From the NCBI RefSeq assembly GCF_038405225.1, contig NZ_CP151657.1:3348001-3412000 (forward strand): 64,000 nucleotides of DNA, written 5' to 3'. Positions within the stretch are counted from its first letter, which is position 1. The number at the start of each line of letters is the position of its first letter. Of this stretch, positions 16,048 to 23,870 are shown one piece after another. Source of the stretch: Arthrobacter citreus (GTDB lineage: Bacteria; Actinomycetota; Actinomycetes; Actinomycetales; Micrococcaceae). The translations under genes were made by a program, and so were the position numbers. The notes under the pieces were generated by a model, which saw nothing but the letters and a program-made list of their open reading frames with translations, was not told where the DNA came from and did no database searches.

Positions 16048-17400
16048 TCACCGCGGGTCCGCCTGCTGATCCATAACCGCCGAGGCCAGGGTCAGCACGT
16101 CAATGCGGAAATCCGCCTCGCGGTGTTCGGCAAGCACCCGCAGGCCCTTCCGCGCCCGGAAGGCTTCATGGACCTGGTCCCCCGTGAGTTCCCAGCCATC
16201 GTTGGGGTGCCGCCAGTGGCACAGCAGGACGACGCCGTCGTCCGTCAGGGACGCTTCGGTGCGGGCCGCCAGTTCCGAAAGGTCGCGGTGCTGGAGGAAG
16301 TAGCCGATTTCGGAAACAACCACCAGATCAAACCTGCCCTCCGGCCAGTCCTGCGGCACCGACCCCTGCGCCAGGGTGACATGCGGTGCCTCCGCCAGCC
16401 GCCGGCGGGCAAGGTCAAGGGCCCGGTCGCTGATGTCCGTCGCGGTCACCGCGTCAGCCCGGACGGCCAGCTCCCGGGTGAGGACACCAATGGAACACCC
16501 GGGCTCAAACACCGAGCCGAAACGTGCCCGCGGCAGCATTGCCAGGCTCAGCGCCCGTTTGCGGTGCTCGTAGAAACTGCTCTCAAACTCCCAGGGATCC
16601 GCCGAGCGCAGATAGAGATCCTCGAAGACCTCCCGCGGTGGGCGCGGGCGGGTCAACACGAAGGACTCAAACCGGCGTTCGAAATGGGCCAGGACCTCTT
16701 GGCTCAGCAGAGCCTCATCCCCGGGAGCAGCGGACAATGGTTCCACCTGGCTGACGTGCGTTGCCATCGCGCGGGCCTTTGCCGCCGCGGCGTCGTCCGC
16801 CAGTGGCAGAACCGCCAGATCGGACGGGAGATCCGCCGGGGTTCCCCAGTGCCACAGCCAGATGGGGTATTCCAGGAGCGGAAGTCCGAGGGTCCTGGCC
16901 AGCGCGGCAGCGGCCAGCCCGGCGGTGTCGTGGTCAGTGTGTCCGTCGGTCCGCCAGGGAGCCGCCAGGACGGTGTTCGCCGCCGCCGGCCCAATGATGG
17001 CGGCGAGGGCGGTGTCGAGTTCGCTCCGTGCGGCGGCGAGTCCGCCGTCGGGCAGGTCCAGGACATGGACAACGGCTTCGGGTGCCAGCTGCGCCACTGC
17101 GTTCCGCAGTTCCACCCGGCGGATCCGGGCCAGTTCGGCGCTGGTGTGGGTGGGTGATTCGGGATGGGATGCCTCCCCGGCGGTGGCCACGACAACGTCG
17201 ACGGCGGCGCCGAGGGCGGCCGCTGAGGCGATCAGTCCGCCGGCGCCGAGAGTTTCGTCGTCGGGATGAGCGGCCAGAACCACCAGGCGGCCGGAGCGCT
17301 CCGGGAAGAGCGCCGCCAGATCCAGAACGGGGCGGTCGGCCAGCGCATCGATCCATGCCGTTTCAGGCATGGATTCATCCATGTGACTGAAACTCACCAC
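16048..17400 (-). CDS. PIG-L deacetylase fused to NodS-like SAM methyltransferase
   Basis: A 450-residue bifunctional protein. Residues about 38-215 are a PIG-L/LmbE zinc deacetylase: VVLAAHPDDETLGAGGLIAS and later DGHTDHDTAGLAA supply the metal-binding residues. Members such as MshB remove acetyl from N-acetylglucosaminyl groups. Residues about 250-430 are a NodS-like class I methyltransferase: DPWEFESSFYEHRKRALS, then FEPGCSIGVLTREL (SAM loop) and FDLVVVSEIGYFL. NodS N-methylates deacetylated chitooligosaccharide, so the fusion suggests deacetylation followed by methylation of the freed amine (inference). Its start overlaps the upstream acyl-CoA dehydrogenase gene by 7 nt; M at 17382 is an alternative start. 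The glycosyltransferase follows after 4 nt. Confidence 0.88.
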   Translation of the reverse strand: MVSFSHMDESMPETAWIDALADRPVLDLAALFPERSGRLVVLAAHPDDETLGAGGLIASAAALGAAVDVVVATAGEASHPESPTHTSAELARIRRVELRNAVAQLAPEAVVHVLDLPDGGLAAARSELDTALAAIIGPAAANTVLAAPWRTDGHTDHDTAGLAAAALARTLGLPLLEYPIWLWHWGTPADLPSDLAVLPLADDAAAAKARAMATHVSQVEPLSAAPGDEALLSQEVLAHFERRFESFVLTRPRPPREVFEDLYLRSADPWEFESSFYEHRKRALSLAMLPRARFGSVFEPGCSIGVLTRELAVRADAVTATDISDRALDLARRRLAEAPHVTLAQGSVPQDWPEGRFDLVVVSEIGYFLQHRDLSELAARTEASLTDDGVVLLCHWRHPNDGWELTGDQVHEAFRARKGLRVLAEHREADFRIDVLTLASAVMDQQADPR

Positions 17401-18434
17401 GGAACATCCTCTCCCTGCAGCAGTGCGGAACCCAGAGCGGCATAGTCGCGTTCGGCATGGTGCTGGCGAAGGTAGATCCTCAAGTCCGCGGTACGGCGGG
17501 CGTGTTCCTCTTCCAAGGCCAGTGGTCCGGGTCCGAGTCCGTGGTCCGCAAGGGCCAGGACCTCTTCGGCGGCGTCGGCCACGATACTGCGCACCCGGCT
17601 GGCGAGCAGCGCGCCCTGCCGGCCTTCGGCCCTGCCCCCGTCCACTTCATGAGCGGCGAAATCCAGCGCGGCCCGCGCGGCTTGAAGCCGTGCGTCGGCT
17701 TTACCCAGCAGCATGTGGGCAATCTGGTCCGGTTCCCGTTCCCGCGCGGCGGCCATCATCCTGCGGGCAACACCCACCGCTCCTCCGTACCAGCAGGCGG
17801 CCACGCCGATGCCTCCCCAGGCGAAACCCGGCCGCTGCAGGTACCAGTTGTCGGCACCGACCGGACGCGCGGCAACCTTGTGGAAATCCACCGGACCACT
17901 GTCCACTTCGGACAGGCCGCGGCTGACCCAGGTTCCGGACATCGGGCTCACTCCGGGCTGGCGAAGATCAAGGGCAAAGGCCCTGCGGAGGCCTTCACCG
18001 GTATGCGCGGTGACCACGGCATGGTCAAGGCTCCCGGCGAGCGAGCACCATGGCTTGCGTCCGGACAGTTCCCAGCCGGAAGGCGTCCGGGTGGCCGTCA
18101 ACGCGGTTCCGGGTCCCTCCGCCGCGAAAACTCCCCAAGTGCCGGGTTCCGGAGTTTCCCCGGCCTGCTCCATGATGGCGAGGGCGTCCAGGTGGGGTTC
18201 CACGGTGCGGGCCGCCGCCAGATCAGCGGCGGCCACGACGGCGAGAAGGGACCACAGCCGCTTTGTGCTTCCCTGCCCGGGGAGCGGCGCCGCTGCCGCG
18301 ACGCTTTCCGCCATGTTCAGTGCCGCAGCGGCCGAACCGCGGACGGCAGCGGCCTGACGGGAAAGTTCCGCCAGTTCCGGCGTCTCCTGCGCTCCGAAGC
18401 CCGGATTAAGTGCCGGAATAACTAAGGTGTTCAC
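17394..18434 (-). CDS. acyl-CoA dehydrogenase-fold flavoprotein
   Basis: About 346 residues from GTG 18434, which has AAGGA upstream; a TTG at 18452 has none. The middle beta region (WSLLAVVAAADLAAARTVEP, GTALTATRTPSGWELSGRKPWCSLAG) and helical C-terminal region (GGAVGVARRMMAAARER, ADLRIYLRQHHAERDYAALG) follow the acyl-CoA dehydrogenase plan. WxLxGxKxWCS is the flavin/substrate loop. The protein is shorter than typical enzymes (about 380) and the usual catalytic Glu is not obvious; the RQHHAERD segment recalls flavin monooxygenases of this fold, so it may oxygenate or oxidise a non-CoA substrate. First gene of the operon with the PIG-L/methyltransferase and glycosyltransferase. Confidence 0.8.
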   Translation of the reverse strand: MNTLVIPALNPGFGAQETPELAELSRQAAAVRGSAAAALNMAESVAAAAPLPGQGSTKRLWSLLAVVAAADLAAARTVEPHLDALAIMEQAGETPEPGTWGVFAAEGPGTALTATRTPSGWELSGRKPWCSLAGSLDHAVVTAHTGEGLRRAFALDLRQPGVSPMSGTWVSRGLSEVDSGPVDFHKVAARPVGADNWYLQRPGFAWGGIGVAACWYGGAVGVARRMMAAAREREPDQIAHMLLGKADARLQAARAALDFAAHEVDGGRAEGRQGALLASRVRSIVADAAEEVLALADHGLGPGPLALEEEHARRTADLRIYLRQHHAERDYAALGSALLQGEDVPW

Positions 18435-18591
18435 CGCGTCCTTACTCTCCAAGGATGGGTCAACAACCGGTCCAAGGTGCCTGTGTGGAAACTTTGCCCC
18501 CAGTTTGCCAGCTTTGCGGAACCATTTCCTCTTCGAGGCTTCCGCCGCTCCTGAGGATCTGCCTGAAAACGCCGTAACCCCCGGACACGGA

Positions 18592-18619
18592 AAAGGACCG
18601 GGGCAGCCCCCGGTCCTTT
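18592..18619 (-). terminator. hairpin terminator after the DUF4383 gene
   Basis: A 12-bp perfect stem (18592-18603 and 18608-18619, loop CAGC) just past the minus-strand stop at 18637; on that strand it is followed by TTTTCC. It separates the DUF4383 gene from the acyl-CoA dehydrogenase operon downstream. Confidence 0.75.
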
Positions 18620-18636
18620 CCCTGAACCCGCGAACC

Positions 18637-19101
18637 CTAGGCCGGGGATGTCCTCTGCGCAGGCGCCGAGCGGCTGCCGAACAACAGTCCCAGGCCCACC
18701 ATCACCACACCCAAAACCAGGTGCAGCCAATTGTCCGCGTTGTTGACCGGGACAAAGTTCCCCGCCGAATGGTGCGGCACGATCAATCCGTAGATCCACA
18801 GCAGCAGGTAAACAATCCCGCCGCCGATAAGGAAGATCCGGGCCGTGTTGTGGGCCCTGGCCAGAATCAGACCCAGGAAGCCGAACAACAGATGGACTAT
18901 GTTATGCAGGATTGACACTTGGAAAACACCGAGAAGGACTGCCTCCGAAGTGTTTCCGGCGAAATAGAGAGCCTCATAGTTCTGGGTAATTCCCGGAACG
19001 AACCCCAGAACGCCTATCACGATGAAGATCAGGCCGAAATACCAGGACGCCCGTTGGGCATTGCTGCGGCGAAGTGATCTGCCGCCGGTGGGATAGGACA
19101 T
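18637..19101 (-). CDS. DUF4383 family membrane protein
   Basis: From ATG 19101 (AAAGGAG 7 nt upstream) 154 residues with four membrane segments: WYFGLIFIVIGVLGFVPGI, ILHNIVHLLFGFLGLILA, IFLIGGGIVYLLLWIYGLI and WLHLVLGVVMVGLGLLFG. The HNxVHLLFG motif and ADNWLHLVLG near the C-terminus are hallmarks of DUF4383, a common actinobacterial integral membrane family of unknown function. Divergent from an SDR gene; the shared promoter region contains an AAGCATACTTAG element also found ahead of dps. The frame is open upstream but without similarity. Confidence 0.88.
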   Translation of the reverse strand: MSYPTGGRSLRRSNAQRASWYFGLIFIVIGVLGFVPGITQNYEALYFAGNTSEAVLLGVFQVSILHNIVHLLFGFLGLILARAHNTARIFLIGGGIVYLLLWIYGLIVPHHSAGNFVPVNNADNWLHLVLGVVMVGLGLLFGSRSAPAQRTSPA

Positions 19102-19226
19102 AGCGAACTCCTTTGCTTTGCCGAACTCCTTGCCTTGCCGGTTGTCCCCCGGCCGCGGCCGATACCCGAGACATATTCCCCGGGACGAATGGCTCTTCAA
19201 CTGTTGCACAATCCCCTGAAGATGGG

Positions 19227-19238
19227 AAGCATACTTAG
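19227..19238 (+). promoter_or_regulatory. AAGCATACTTAG element between divergent stress-type genes
   Basis: This 12-mer recurs with one change at 22286-22297. Here it lies 27 nt before the SDR start and 126 nt before the divergent DUF4383 start. Its palindromic core and repeated position between divergent gene pairs suggest a regulator or sigma-factor site; no regulator is assigned. Confidence 0.4.
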
Positions 19239-19265
19239 CATCACCGATTTGAAGGGATTGAAGTC

Positions 19266-20063
19266 ATGGTTTTTGCCCCCAGCACAGCGATCGTCACCGG
19301 CTCGGACTCCGGGATAGGACGCGCCACGGCAGTGGCGCTGGCAGCCGCCGGAATGGATGTCGGTATCACGTGGAACACCGATGAGGAGGGGGCAAAGGAA
19401 ACCGCTGAAGAGGTCCGTGCCTCCGGCCGGAAGGCCTTCACCGCCCGGCTGGACACCACCGACCTGCCCGGTTGCGGTGCTGTCATTGATGACCTCGTCA
19501 GGCAACTCGGTTCCTTGGACGTGTTTGTCAACAACGCCGGCACCGGTGACGGAAAGCCATTCCTGGACCTGGACTACGAAACGTGGATGGAGACCCTGGA
19601 CACCAACCTCAACGGGGCGTTTGTCTGCCTGCAGCATGCGGCCCGGACGATGGTAAGCGCCGGCACGGAGGGCCGGCTGATCGCTGTCACCAGTGTCCAC
19701 GAAACCCAGCCGCGGGTGGGATCGTCCGCCTACACAGCCTCCAAGCACGGGCTGGGCGGGCTGATGAAGGTCATGGCGCTTGAACTGGGCCGGCATGGAA
19801 TCACTGTCAACTCGGTGGCACCGGGGGAAATTGCCACCCCCATGACGGATCAGCACAACGAGGATCCGCATGAAGCCGACCGGCCGGGCATTCCCCTGGG
19901 CAGGCCCGGAGATGCCCGGGAGATTGCCGCCGTCGTGGCCTTCCTCGCTTCCCCGGCCGCCAGCTATGTCACCGGCGCCTCCTGGCCGGTGGACGGCGGG
20001 ATGCTGCAGATGGGGCCGCAGGCCGGCTCGCACATCACCTCCACCGACTGGCTGGAGGCTTAG
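19266..20063 (+). CDS. SDR family oxidoreductase
   Basis: A 265-residue classical short-chain dehydrogenase. Cofactor motif TGSDSGIG at 11-18, NNAG at 89-92, and catalytic Ser143, Tyr156 and Lys160 (SAYTASKHG) are all present; the C-terminus GASWPVDGGM is typical. N-terminal TGxxxGIG with TWNTDE after strand 2 suggests NADP preference (inference). Substrate unknown. It is separated by 3 nt from the downstream FAD/Rieske oxidoreductase, so the two are cotranscribed. The frequent presence of such SDRs (YghA/general stress type) near Dps and DUF4383 genes suggests a stress role. Confidence 0.9.
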   Translation: MVFAPSTAIVTGSDSGIGRATAVALAAAGMDVGITWNTDEEGAKETAEEVRASGRKAFTARLDTTDLPGCGAVIDDLVRQLGSLDVFVNNAGTGDGKPFLDLDYETWMETLDTNLNGAFVCLQHAARTMVSAGTEGRLIAVTSVHETQPRVGSSAYTASKHGLGGLMKVMALELGRHGITVNSVAPGEIATPMTDQHNEDPHEADRPGIPLGRPGDAREIAAVVAFLASPAASYVTGASWPVDGGMLQMGPQAGSHITSTDWLEA

Positions 20064-20066
20064 CCC

Positions 20067-21551
20067 GTGGAATCACTGTGGCTGGCGACTGCGCCGCCGA
20101 TCCCCGTTGATGCCTTTACCCCGGGCAGTTCCTACGACACAGTGGTGGTGGGTGCCGGTCTGACCGGGCTCACAACGGCCCTGCTCCTGGCCCGCCGCGG
20201 CCAGAAGGTGGCTGTGTTGGAAGCCCGCCAAACCGGAGCCGTCACCACCGGAAACACCACGGCCAAGGTGTCCCTGCTCCAGGGCCTGCAGCTGTCCAGC
20301 ATTTCCTCCCATCAGGGAGCGGACGGCGTCCGGAGTTACGTGGAAGCGAACCGGGCAGGCCAGGACTGGCTGCTGGAATTCTGCCGGGATCACGGCGTGG
20401 ACCACGAGGTCCGCACCGCCTACACCTACGCGAACAGTGACAACGGCAGGCAAAGCCTGGAAAAGGAACTGTCCGCAGCCACGGCCGCGGGGCTTCCGGT
20501 GCGCATGACCAAGGACACCGAACTGCCTTTTGAGGTCTCCGGCGCCCTTGAACTTGCCGGGCAGGCACAGATTCATCCGCTGCAGGCCCTGGCCTCGCTC
20601 GCGGGCGAATTCCGGGCGAACGGCGGAACCCTGGTGCACGACGTCCGCGTTACCGGTGCGGGCTCCGCTGACGGGGACCTGGTCCGGGTGATCACCTCGT
20701 CCGGGTCGGTGACCGCGCGGCAGCTGGTCCTGGCCACCGGCATTCCCGTGCTGGACCGCGGCGGTTACTTCGCCAGGCTCCTGCCGCTGCGGTCCTACGC
20801 GGCCGCGCATCCCCTCCGGGGAGACGTGCCACAGGGAATGTACCTGTCCATCGATGCCCCGTCCCGGTCCCTGCGCACGGCCCGGGTGGACGGGATGGAT
20901 TATCTCGTCTCGGGCGGCAACGGCCACGCCGTCGGGCGCCATCCGCATCCGCAGGCGCTGGTGGATGATTTGGCGGAGTGGACGGTACGGCATTTTCCGG
21001 TGGCGGCGGCGGCTTATGCATGGTCGGCGCAGGACTATGAGCCGGCAGCCGGCCTGCCCTATGTGGGACAAGTTCCGTTTGGCAACGGGAACATCTTTGC
21101 CGCCACCGGCTTCAACAAGTGGGGGATGACCAATGCGGTGGCCGCGGGGCTGGCCATGAGCGAGGCGATAGCTCCGGACCGCGACGGCGGCGGCGCCCGG
21201 AACTGGTACCAGCCAAAGCTGTCATCGCGGGACGTCCTGACTGCTGTGCGGGACAACGCAGAGGTGGGGTTGGAGATGCTGGCCGGCTGGGCGTCGTCAA
21301 TGGCCGACACCAGCGAGTCCGCGCCCCCGGAAGGGCAGGGGAAGGTGGTGCGGCGGAACCTTAAGCCGGTGGGCGTATGCACCGTGGACGGCAGCGTGTC
21401 CCGGGTATCGGCCATCTGCCCGCATCTGGGCGGAGTGCTGTCCTGGAATGATGCCGAATCATCCTGGGACTGCCCGCTGCACGGCTCCCGTTTTGCCGCC
21501 GACGGAACCCTGCTGGAGGGACCCGCCGTTCGCGGGCTGGACCGGGCCTAA
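20067..21551 (+). CDS. FAD-dependent oxidoreductase with C-terminal Rieske domain
   Basis: A 494-residue protein from GTG 20067. Residues 20-390 are a DAO-type FAD oxidoreductase (VVVGAGLTGLTTALLLARRG and VAVLEARQTGAVTTGNTTAK). Residues about 425-490 are a Rieske [2Fe-2S] domain: CPHLGGVLSWND and CPLHGSRFAADGTLLEGPA give the C-x-H and C-x2-H cluster ligands. Members of this fusion family are annotated as gamma-glutamylputrescine oxidase-like or YhfW-like proteins; the electron path from FAD to the Rieske centre implies an external acceptor. Substrate unknown. Cotranscribed with the SDR gene upstream; followed by a strong hairpin. Confidence 0.9.
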   Translation: MESLWLATAPPIPVDAFTPGSSYDTVVVGAGLTGLTTALLLARRGQKVAVLEARQTGAVTTGNTTAKVSLLQGLQLSSISSHQGADGVRSYVEANRAGQDWLLEFCRDHGVDHEVRTAYTYANSDNGRQSLEKELSAATAAGLPVRMTKDTELPFEVSGALELAGQAQIHPLQALASLAGEFRANGGTLVHDVRVTGAGSADGDLVRVITSSGSVTARQLVLATGIPVLDRGGYFARLLPLRSYAAAHPLRGDVPQGMYLSIDAPSRSLRTARVDGMDYLVSGGNGHAVGRHPHPQALVDDLAEWTVRHFPVAAAAYAWSAQDYEPAAGLPYVGQVPFGNGNIFAATGFNKWGMTNAVAAGLAMSEAIAPDRDGGGARNWYQPKLSSRDVLTAVRDNAEVGLEMLAGWASSMADTSESAPPEGQGKVVRRNLKPVGVCTVDGSVSRVSAICPHLGGVLSWNDAESSWDCPLHGSRFAADGTLLEGPAVRGLDRA

Positions 21552-21561
21552 GGGTCCGTTC

Positions 21562-21601
21562 AAGACCTGCGGCGCCCCACATGTGAGGCGCCGCAGGTCT
21601 T
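21562..21601. terminator. bidirectional hairpin between convergent genes
   Basis: A perfect 15-bp inverted repeat (AAGACCTGCGGCGCC and its complement, 10-nt loop) lies between the convergent FAD/Rieske and SRPBCC genes and could end transcription from both sides. T-runs are short. Confidence 0.8.
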
Positions 21602-21628
21602 GGCGGAAGGCGGCAGGTGCCCTGCCGG

Positions 21629-22204
21629 TCAGACTCCGGCGCGGGGACCGCCGGATTCAGGATCATCCATCGCGGGATCGGACTCCGGTGCCGCTGCCAG
21701 GTTCGATGTGGACGTCGCAGCTGCTGCCGCCGGGGCGCTGTCGGCCGTTGGCGGAGCATCAACATTTCCGCGCCATGCGCCCGTCGCGGAACCCTTGCTC
21801 TCGATGAATTCCTTGAAGCGCTTGAGGTCGGACTTGACCTGCCGGTCGTCTGCTCCGACCACATGCCCGACCTTCTCCATGAAGGTTTCCGGATCCCAGT
21901 CCAGCTGGACTGTTACCCGGGTTTCGGAATCCCCCAGCCGGTGGAACGTCACCACTCCGGCGTGTGAGGTGCCGTCGGTGCTCTTCCAGGCCACCCGCTC
22001 GTCCGGGTGCTGTTCAGTGATTTCCGTGTCGAAAACCCGCTCCACACCGCCGATCTTGGTGACCCAATGGCTGGCAGTTTCAGAAGTTTGGGTGATGGAT
22101 TCCACGCCGCCCATAAACTGGGGAAATGATTCAAACTGCGTCCACTGGTTGTACGCCGTGGAAACGGGAACAGCAACATCAATTGATTCTTCTACGGTGG
22201 TCAT
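21629..22204 (-). CDS. SRPBCC family protein
   Basis: From ATG 22204 (AGGGAC upstream) 191 residues. Residues 1-145 follow the START/SRPBCC plan: VEESIDVAVPVSTAYNQWTQ, FPQFMGGVESI, EITEQHPDERVAWKSTDG and a final long helix DLKRFKEFIESKG. The C-terminal 45 residues are an Ala/Pro/Asp-rich disordered tail. This subgroup (polyketide cyclase/dehydrase-like, often called cyclase/dehydrase family) is frequently stress-induced in actinobacteria; ligand unknown. It is divergent from dps. Confidence 0.85.
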   Translation of the reverse strand: MTTVEESIDVAVPVSTAYNQWTQFESFPQFMGGVESITQTSETASHWVTKIGGVERVFDTEITEQHPDERVAWKSTDGTSHAGVVTFHRLGDSETRVTVQLDWDPETFMEKVGHVVGADDRQVKSDLKRFKEFIESKGSATGAWRGNVDAPPTADSAPAAAAATSTSNLAAAPESDPAMDDPESGGPRAGV

Positions 22205-22285
22205 GAAAGTCCCTACGGTAGTCGGATCGTGCGTCATTCAGGTGTTCACGCTACCCAACGGACCTGCGGACTTCAACCGGAAGGT

Positions 22286-22297
22286 AAGCTTACTTAG
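22286..22297 (+). promoter_or_regulatory. AAGCTTACTTAG element ahead of dps
   Basis: Second copy of the AAGCWTACTTAG element (first at 19227-19238). It sits within the 180-nt gap between dps and the divergent SRPBCC gene, inside the near-palindrome AAGGTAAGCTTACTTAGG. It partly resembles a DtxR/IdeR iron box but lacks one central base, so that reading is not favoured. Confidence 0.4.
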
Positions 22298-22384
22298 GTT
22301 GATGGCTGCTTCCCCTCTCTGAGGGACAGTTCAAAACTGCGCAGACGTCTCTCGTCAACATATTTCGTCAACATTGGAGGAAAC

Positions 22385-22882
22385 GTGAAGGCATCCAAGG
22401 AACTGACAACCAATCTGCAGGCCGTGCTCGTGGACCTCATCGAACTGCATTTGCAAGGCAAGCAGGCGCACTGGAACGTTGTGGGCAAGAACTTCCGCGA
22501 CCTTCACCTGCAGCTCGATGAAATCATCGAGGACGCCCGCCTCTTCGCTGATGAGCTGGCCGAGCGCATGCGCGCCCTGGAGGCCATCCCGGACGGCCGC
22601 AGCGTGGCCGTCGCCGAGGGAACCTCACTGCCGCCCTTCCCTGCGGGCCTGGTGGACACCAAGGACACGGTGACGCTCACCGTCGGCATGCTGAACGCCG
22701 CCGTCGGAACCATGCGGAAGGTTCACGACCAGGTGGATGAGGAAGATCCCACCACCGCCGACATCCTGCACGGCTTCATCAGCAAGCTGGAGCAGTACGC
22801 GTGGATGGTCAACGCCGAAAACGTGCTGCCCACAGCCACGGTGGTCACCCCCGACAACGCCAATTCGCAGGCGACTCTGTAA
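22385..22882 (+). CDS. dps: Dps-like DNA protection / ferritin-like protein
   Basis: A 165-residue Dps: a dodecameric ferritin-like cage that binds DNA and oxidises Fe(II) with peroxide. Start is GTG with GGAGG 4-5 nt upstream. The ferroxidase residues are in LQGKQAHWNVVGKNFRDLHL and LDEIIEDARLFADELAERM. The N-terminus is short and carries Lys residues (MKASKELTTN). Divergent from the SRPBCC gene and followed by a GC hairpin. Confidence 0.92.
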   Translation: MKASKELTTNLQAVLVDLIELHLQGKQAHWNVVGKNFRDLHLQLDEIIEDARLFADELAERMRALEAIPDGRSVAVAEGTSLPPFPAGLVDTKDTVTLTVGMLNAAVGTMRKVHDQVDEEDPTTADILHGFISKLEQYAWMVNAENVLPTATVVTPDNANSQATL

Positions 22883-22899
22883 GGTTGCGGCGCCTTGTA

Positions 22900-22928
22900 C
22901 GGCCGGCCTGCCCCCTCGGGGCCGGCCG
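22900..22928. terminator. GC hairpin between dps and gntR
   Basis: CGGCCGGC (22900-22907) can pair with GCCGGCCG (22921-22928), with CCC/GGG pairing inside. It lies between two convergent genes and is followed by three imperfect copies of GTTAAGCCCCA (about 22937-22970). Confidence 0.55.
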
Positions 22929-23004
22929 GCCGGGGAGGTTAAGCCCCAGTTAAGCCCCAGGTAAGGCCCCCAGCCATCCCGGATTCACCGAGGGCCCTGG
23001 CAGC

Positions 23005-23712
23005 CTAGGCCACTGCGGCCCGCACCTCTTCAAGCAGTGCGGTCATCTGCAGCATCGCCTCATCGCCGTCGCCGCCGGCAACGGCCCTGGCCACCTGCTC
23101 ATGACCCCGCAGCGCCACTTCCCGCGGATGATCCGGCATGAGTCCCTGCACGGTGCGCCCGGTCAAAACTTCAGCCACCACGGAATCCAGCGAAGCAAAC
23201 ATTTCATTTCCGCTGGTGCGCAGCAGGAGGGTGTGGAAGGCGATGTCCGCGGCCAGGAAGTCATCCAGCCGCCCTTCCTCCCCCAGCAGCCGCAGGCGCG
23301 CGGCCAGCTCCACCAGCGCCTTCCGGTCGTCCTCGCCGGCATGCCGTGCCGCCCCGCAGGCCGCCATCGGCTCCACGGCCACGCGCAGTTCCGTCAGTGT
23401 CCGGTACTGCTCGTCGCGCCCCGGACCGTTGAGGCGCCAGCGGATAATGCGGGCGTCGAACCAGTTCCAGTGCCGCGATTCCTGCACCACAATGCCAATC
23501 CGCCGCTTGGAATAGACCAGGTTCATTGATTCCAGGATCCGCATGCAGTCCCGGACCACAGTGCGGGACACGCCAAAGGTCTCCTGGAGCCCCTCAAGGG
23601 TCAGCCGGCTCCCCGGCTGGAGGACGCCGGAGATGATGTCGGCACCAATGGCGTCGATGATGGCGCCGTTCATGACGGTTGCCGCCGGCCGCGGCGAAAC
23701 GCTGCGCTCCAT
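23005..23712 (-). CDS. FadR-type (GntR/FCD) transcriptional regulator of gluconate genes
   Basis: From ATG 23712 (AGGGGG upstream) 235 residues. N-terminal winged helix: LQPGSRLTLEGLQETFGVSR, then TVVRDCMRILESMNLV. C-terminal FCD ligand domain with the metal/ligand motif DIAFHTLLLRTSGN (D-x3-H) and a later His in ALRGHEQVARAV. Divergent from gntK-gntP; the intergenic region holds the inverted repeat ATCACC-N5-GGTGAT. By position it should repress gluconate uptake and phosphorylation, with gluconate or 6-phosphogluconate as inducer (inference). Confidence 0.9.
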   Translation of the reverse strand: MERSVSPRPAATVMNGAIIDAIGADIISGVLQPGSRLTLEGLQETFGVSRTVVRDCMRILESMNLVYSKRRIGIVVQESRHWNWFDARIIRWRLNGPGRDEQYRTLTELRVAVEPMAACGAARHAGEDDRKALVELAARLRLLGEEGRLDDFLAADIAFHTLLLRTSGNEMFASLDSVVAEVLTGRTVQGLMPDHPREVALRGHEQVARAVAGGDGDEAMLQMTALLEEVRAAVA

Positions 23713-23772
23713 GTTGTCCCCCTGGCTGCTGATTGCGGCAGAATCTACAACAGCCAAGCCTAGCGCGGCATT

Positions 23773-23803
23773 GGTGTTATCAATCACCTATATGGTGATA
23801 CCT
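23773..23803 (+). promoter_or_regulatory. operator of the gluconate regulator
   Basis: Perfect inverted repeat ATCACC-TATAT-GGTGAT at 23783-23799, with an additional GGTG half-site at 23773-23776. It lies between the divergent regulator and gntK, the expected place for a GntR/FCD operator. Confidence 0.65.
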
Positions 23804-23870
23804 TTGTGCTCAGATTACTTCGGAGGGGGCCCGCCCGCTTCGGCGACAACGGCGTCCAAGGAGAGAGAAA

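Noticed and set aside
22279-22297. DtxR/IdeR iron box ahead of dps
   Set aside because: AGGTAAG and CTTACTT half-sites are present but the central base is missing and the right half deviates; the match to the second copy at 19227 is better than to the iron-box consensus.
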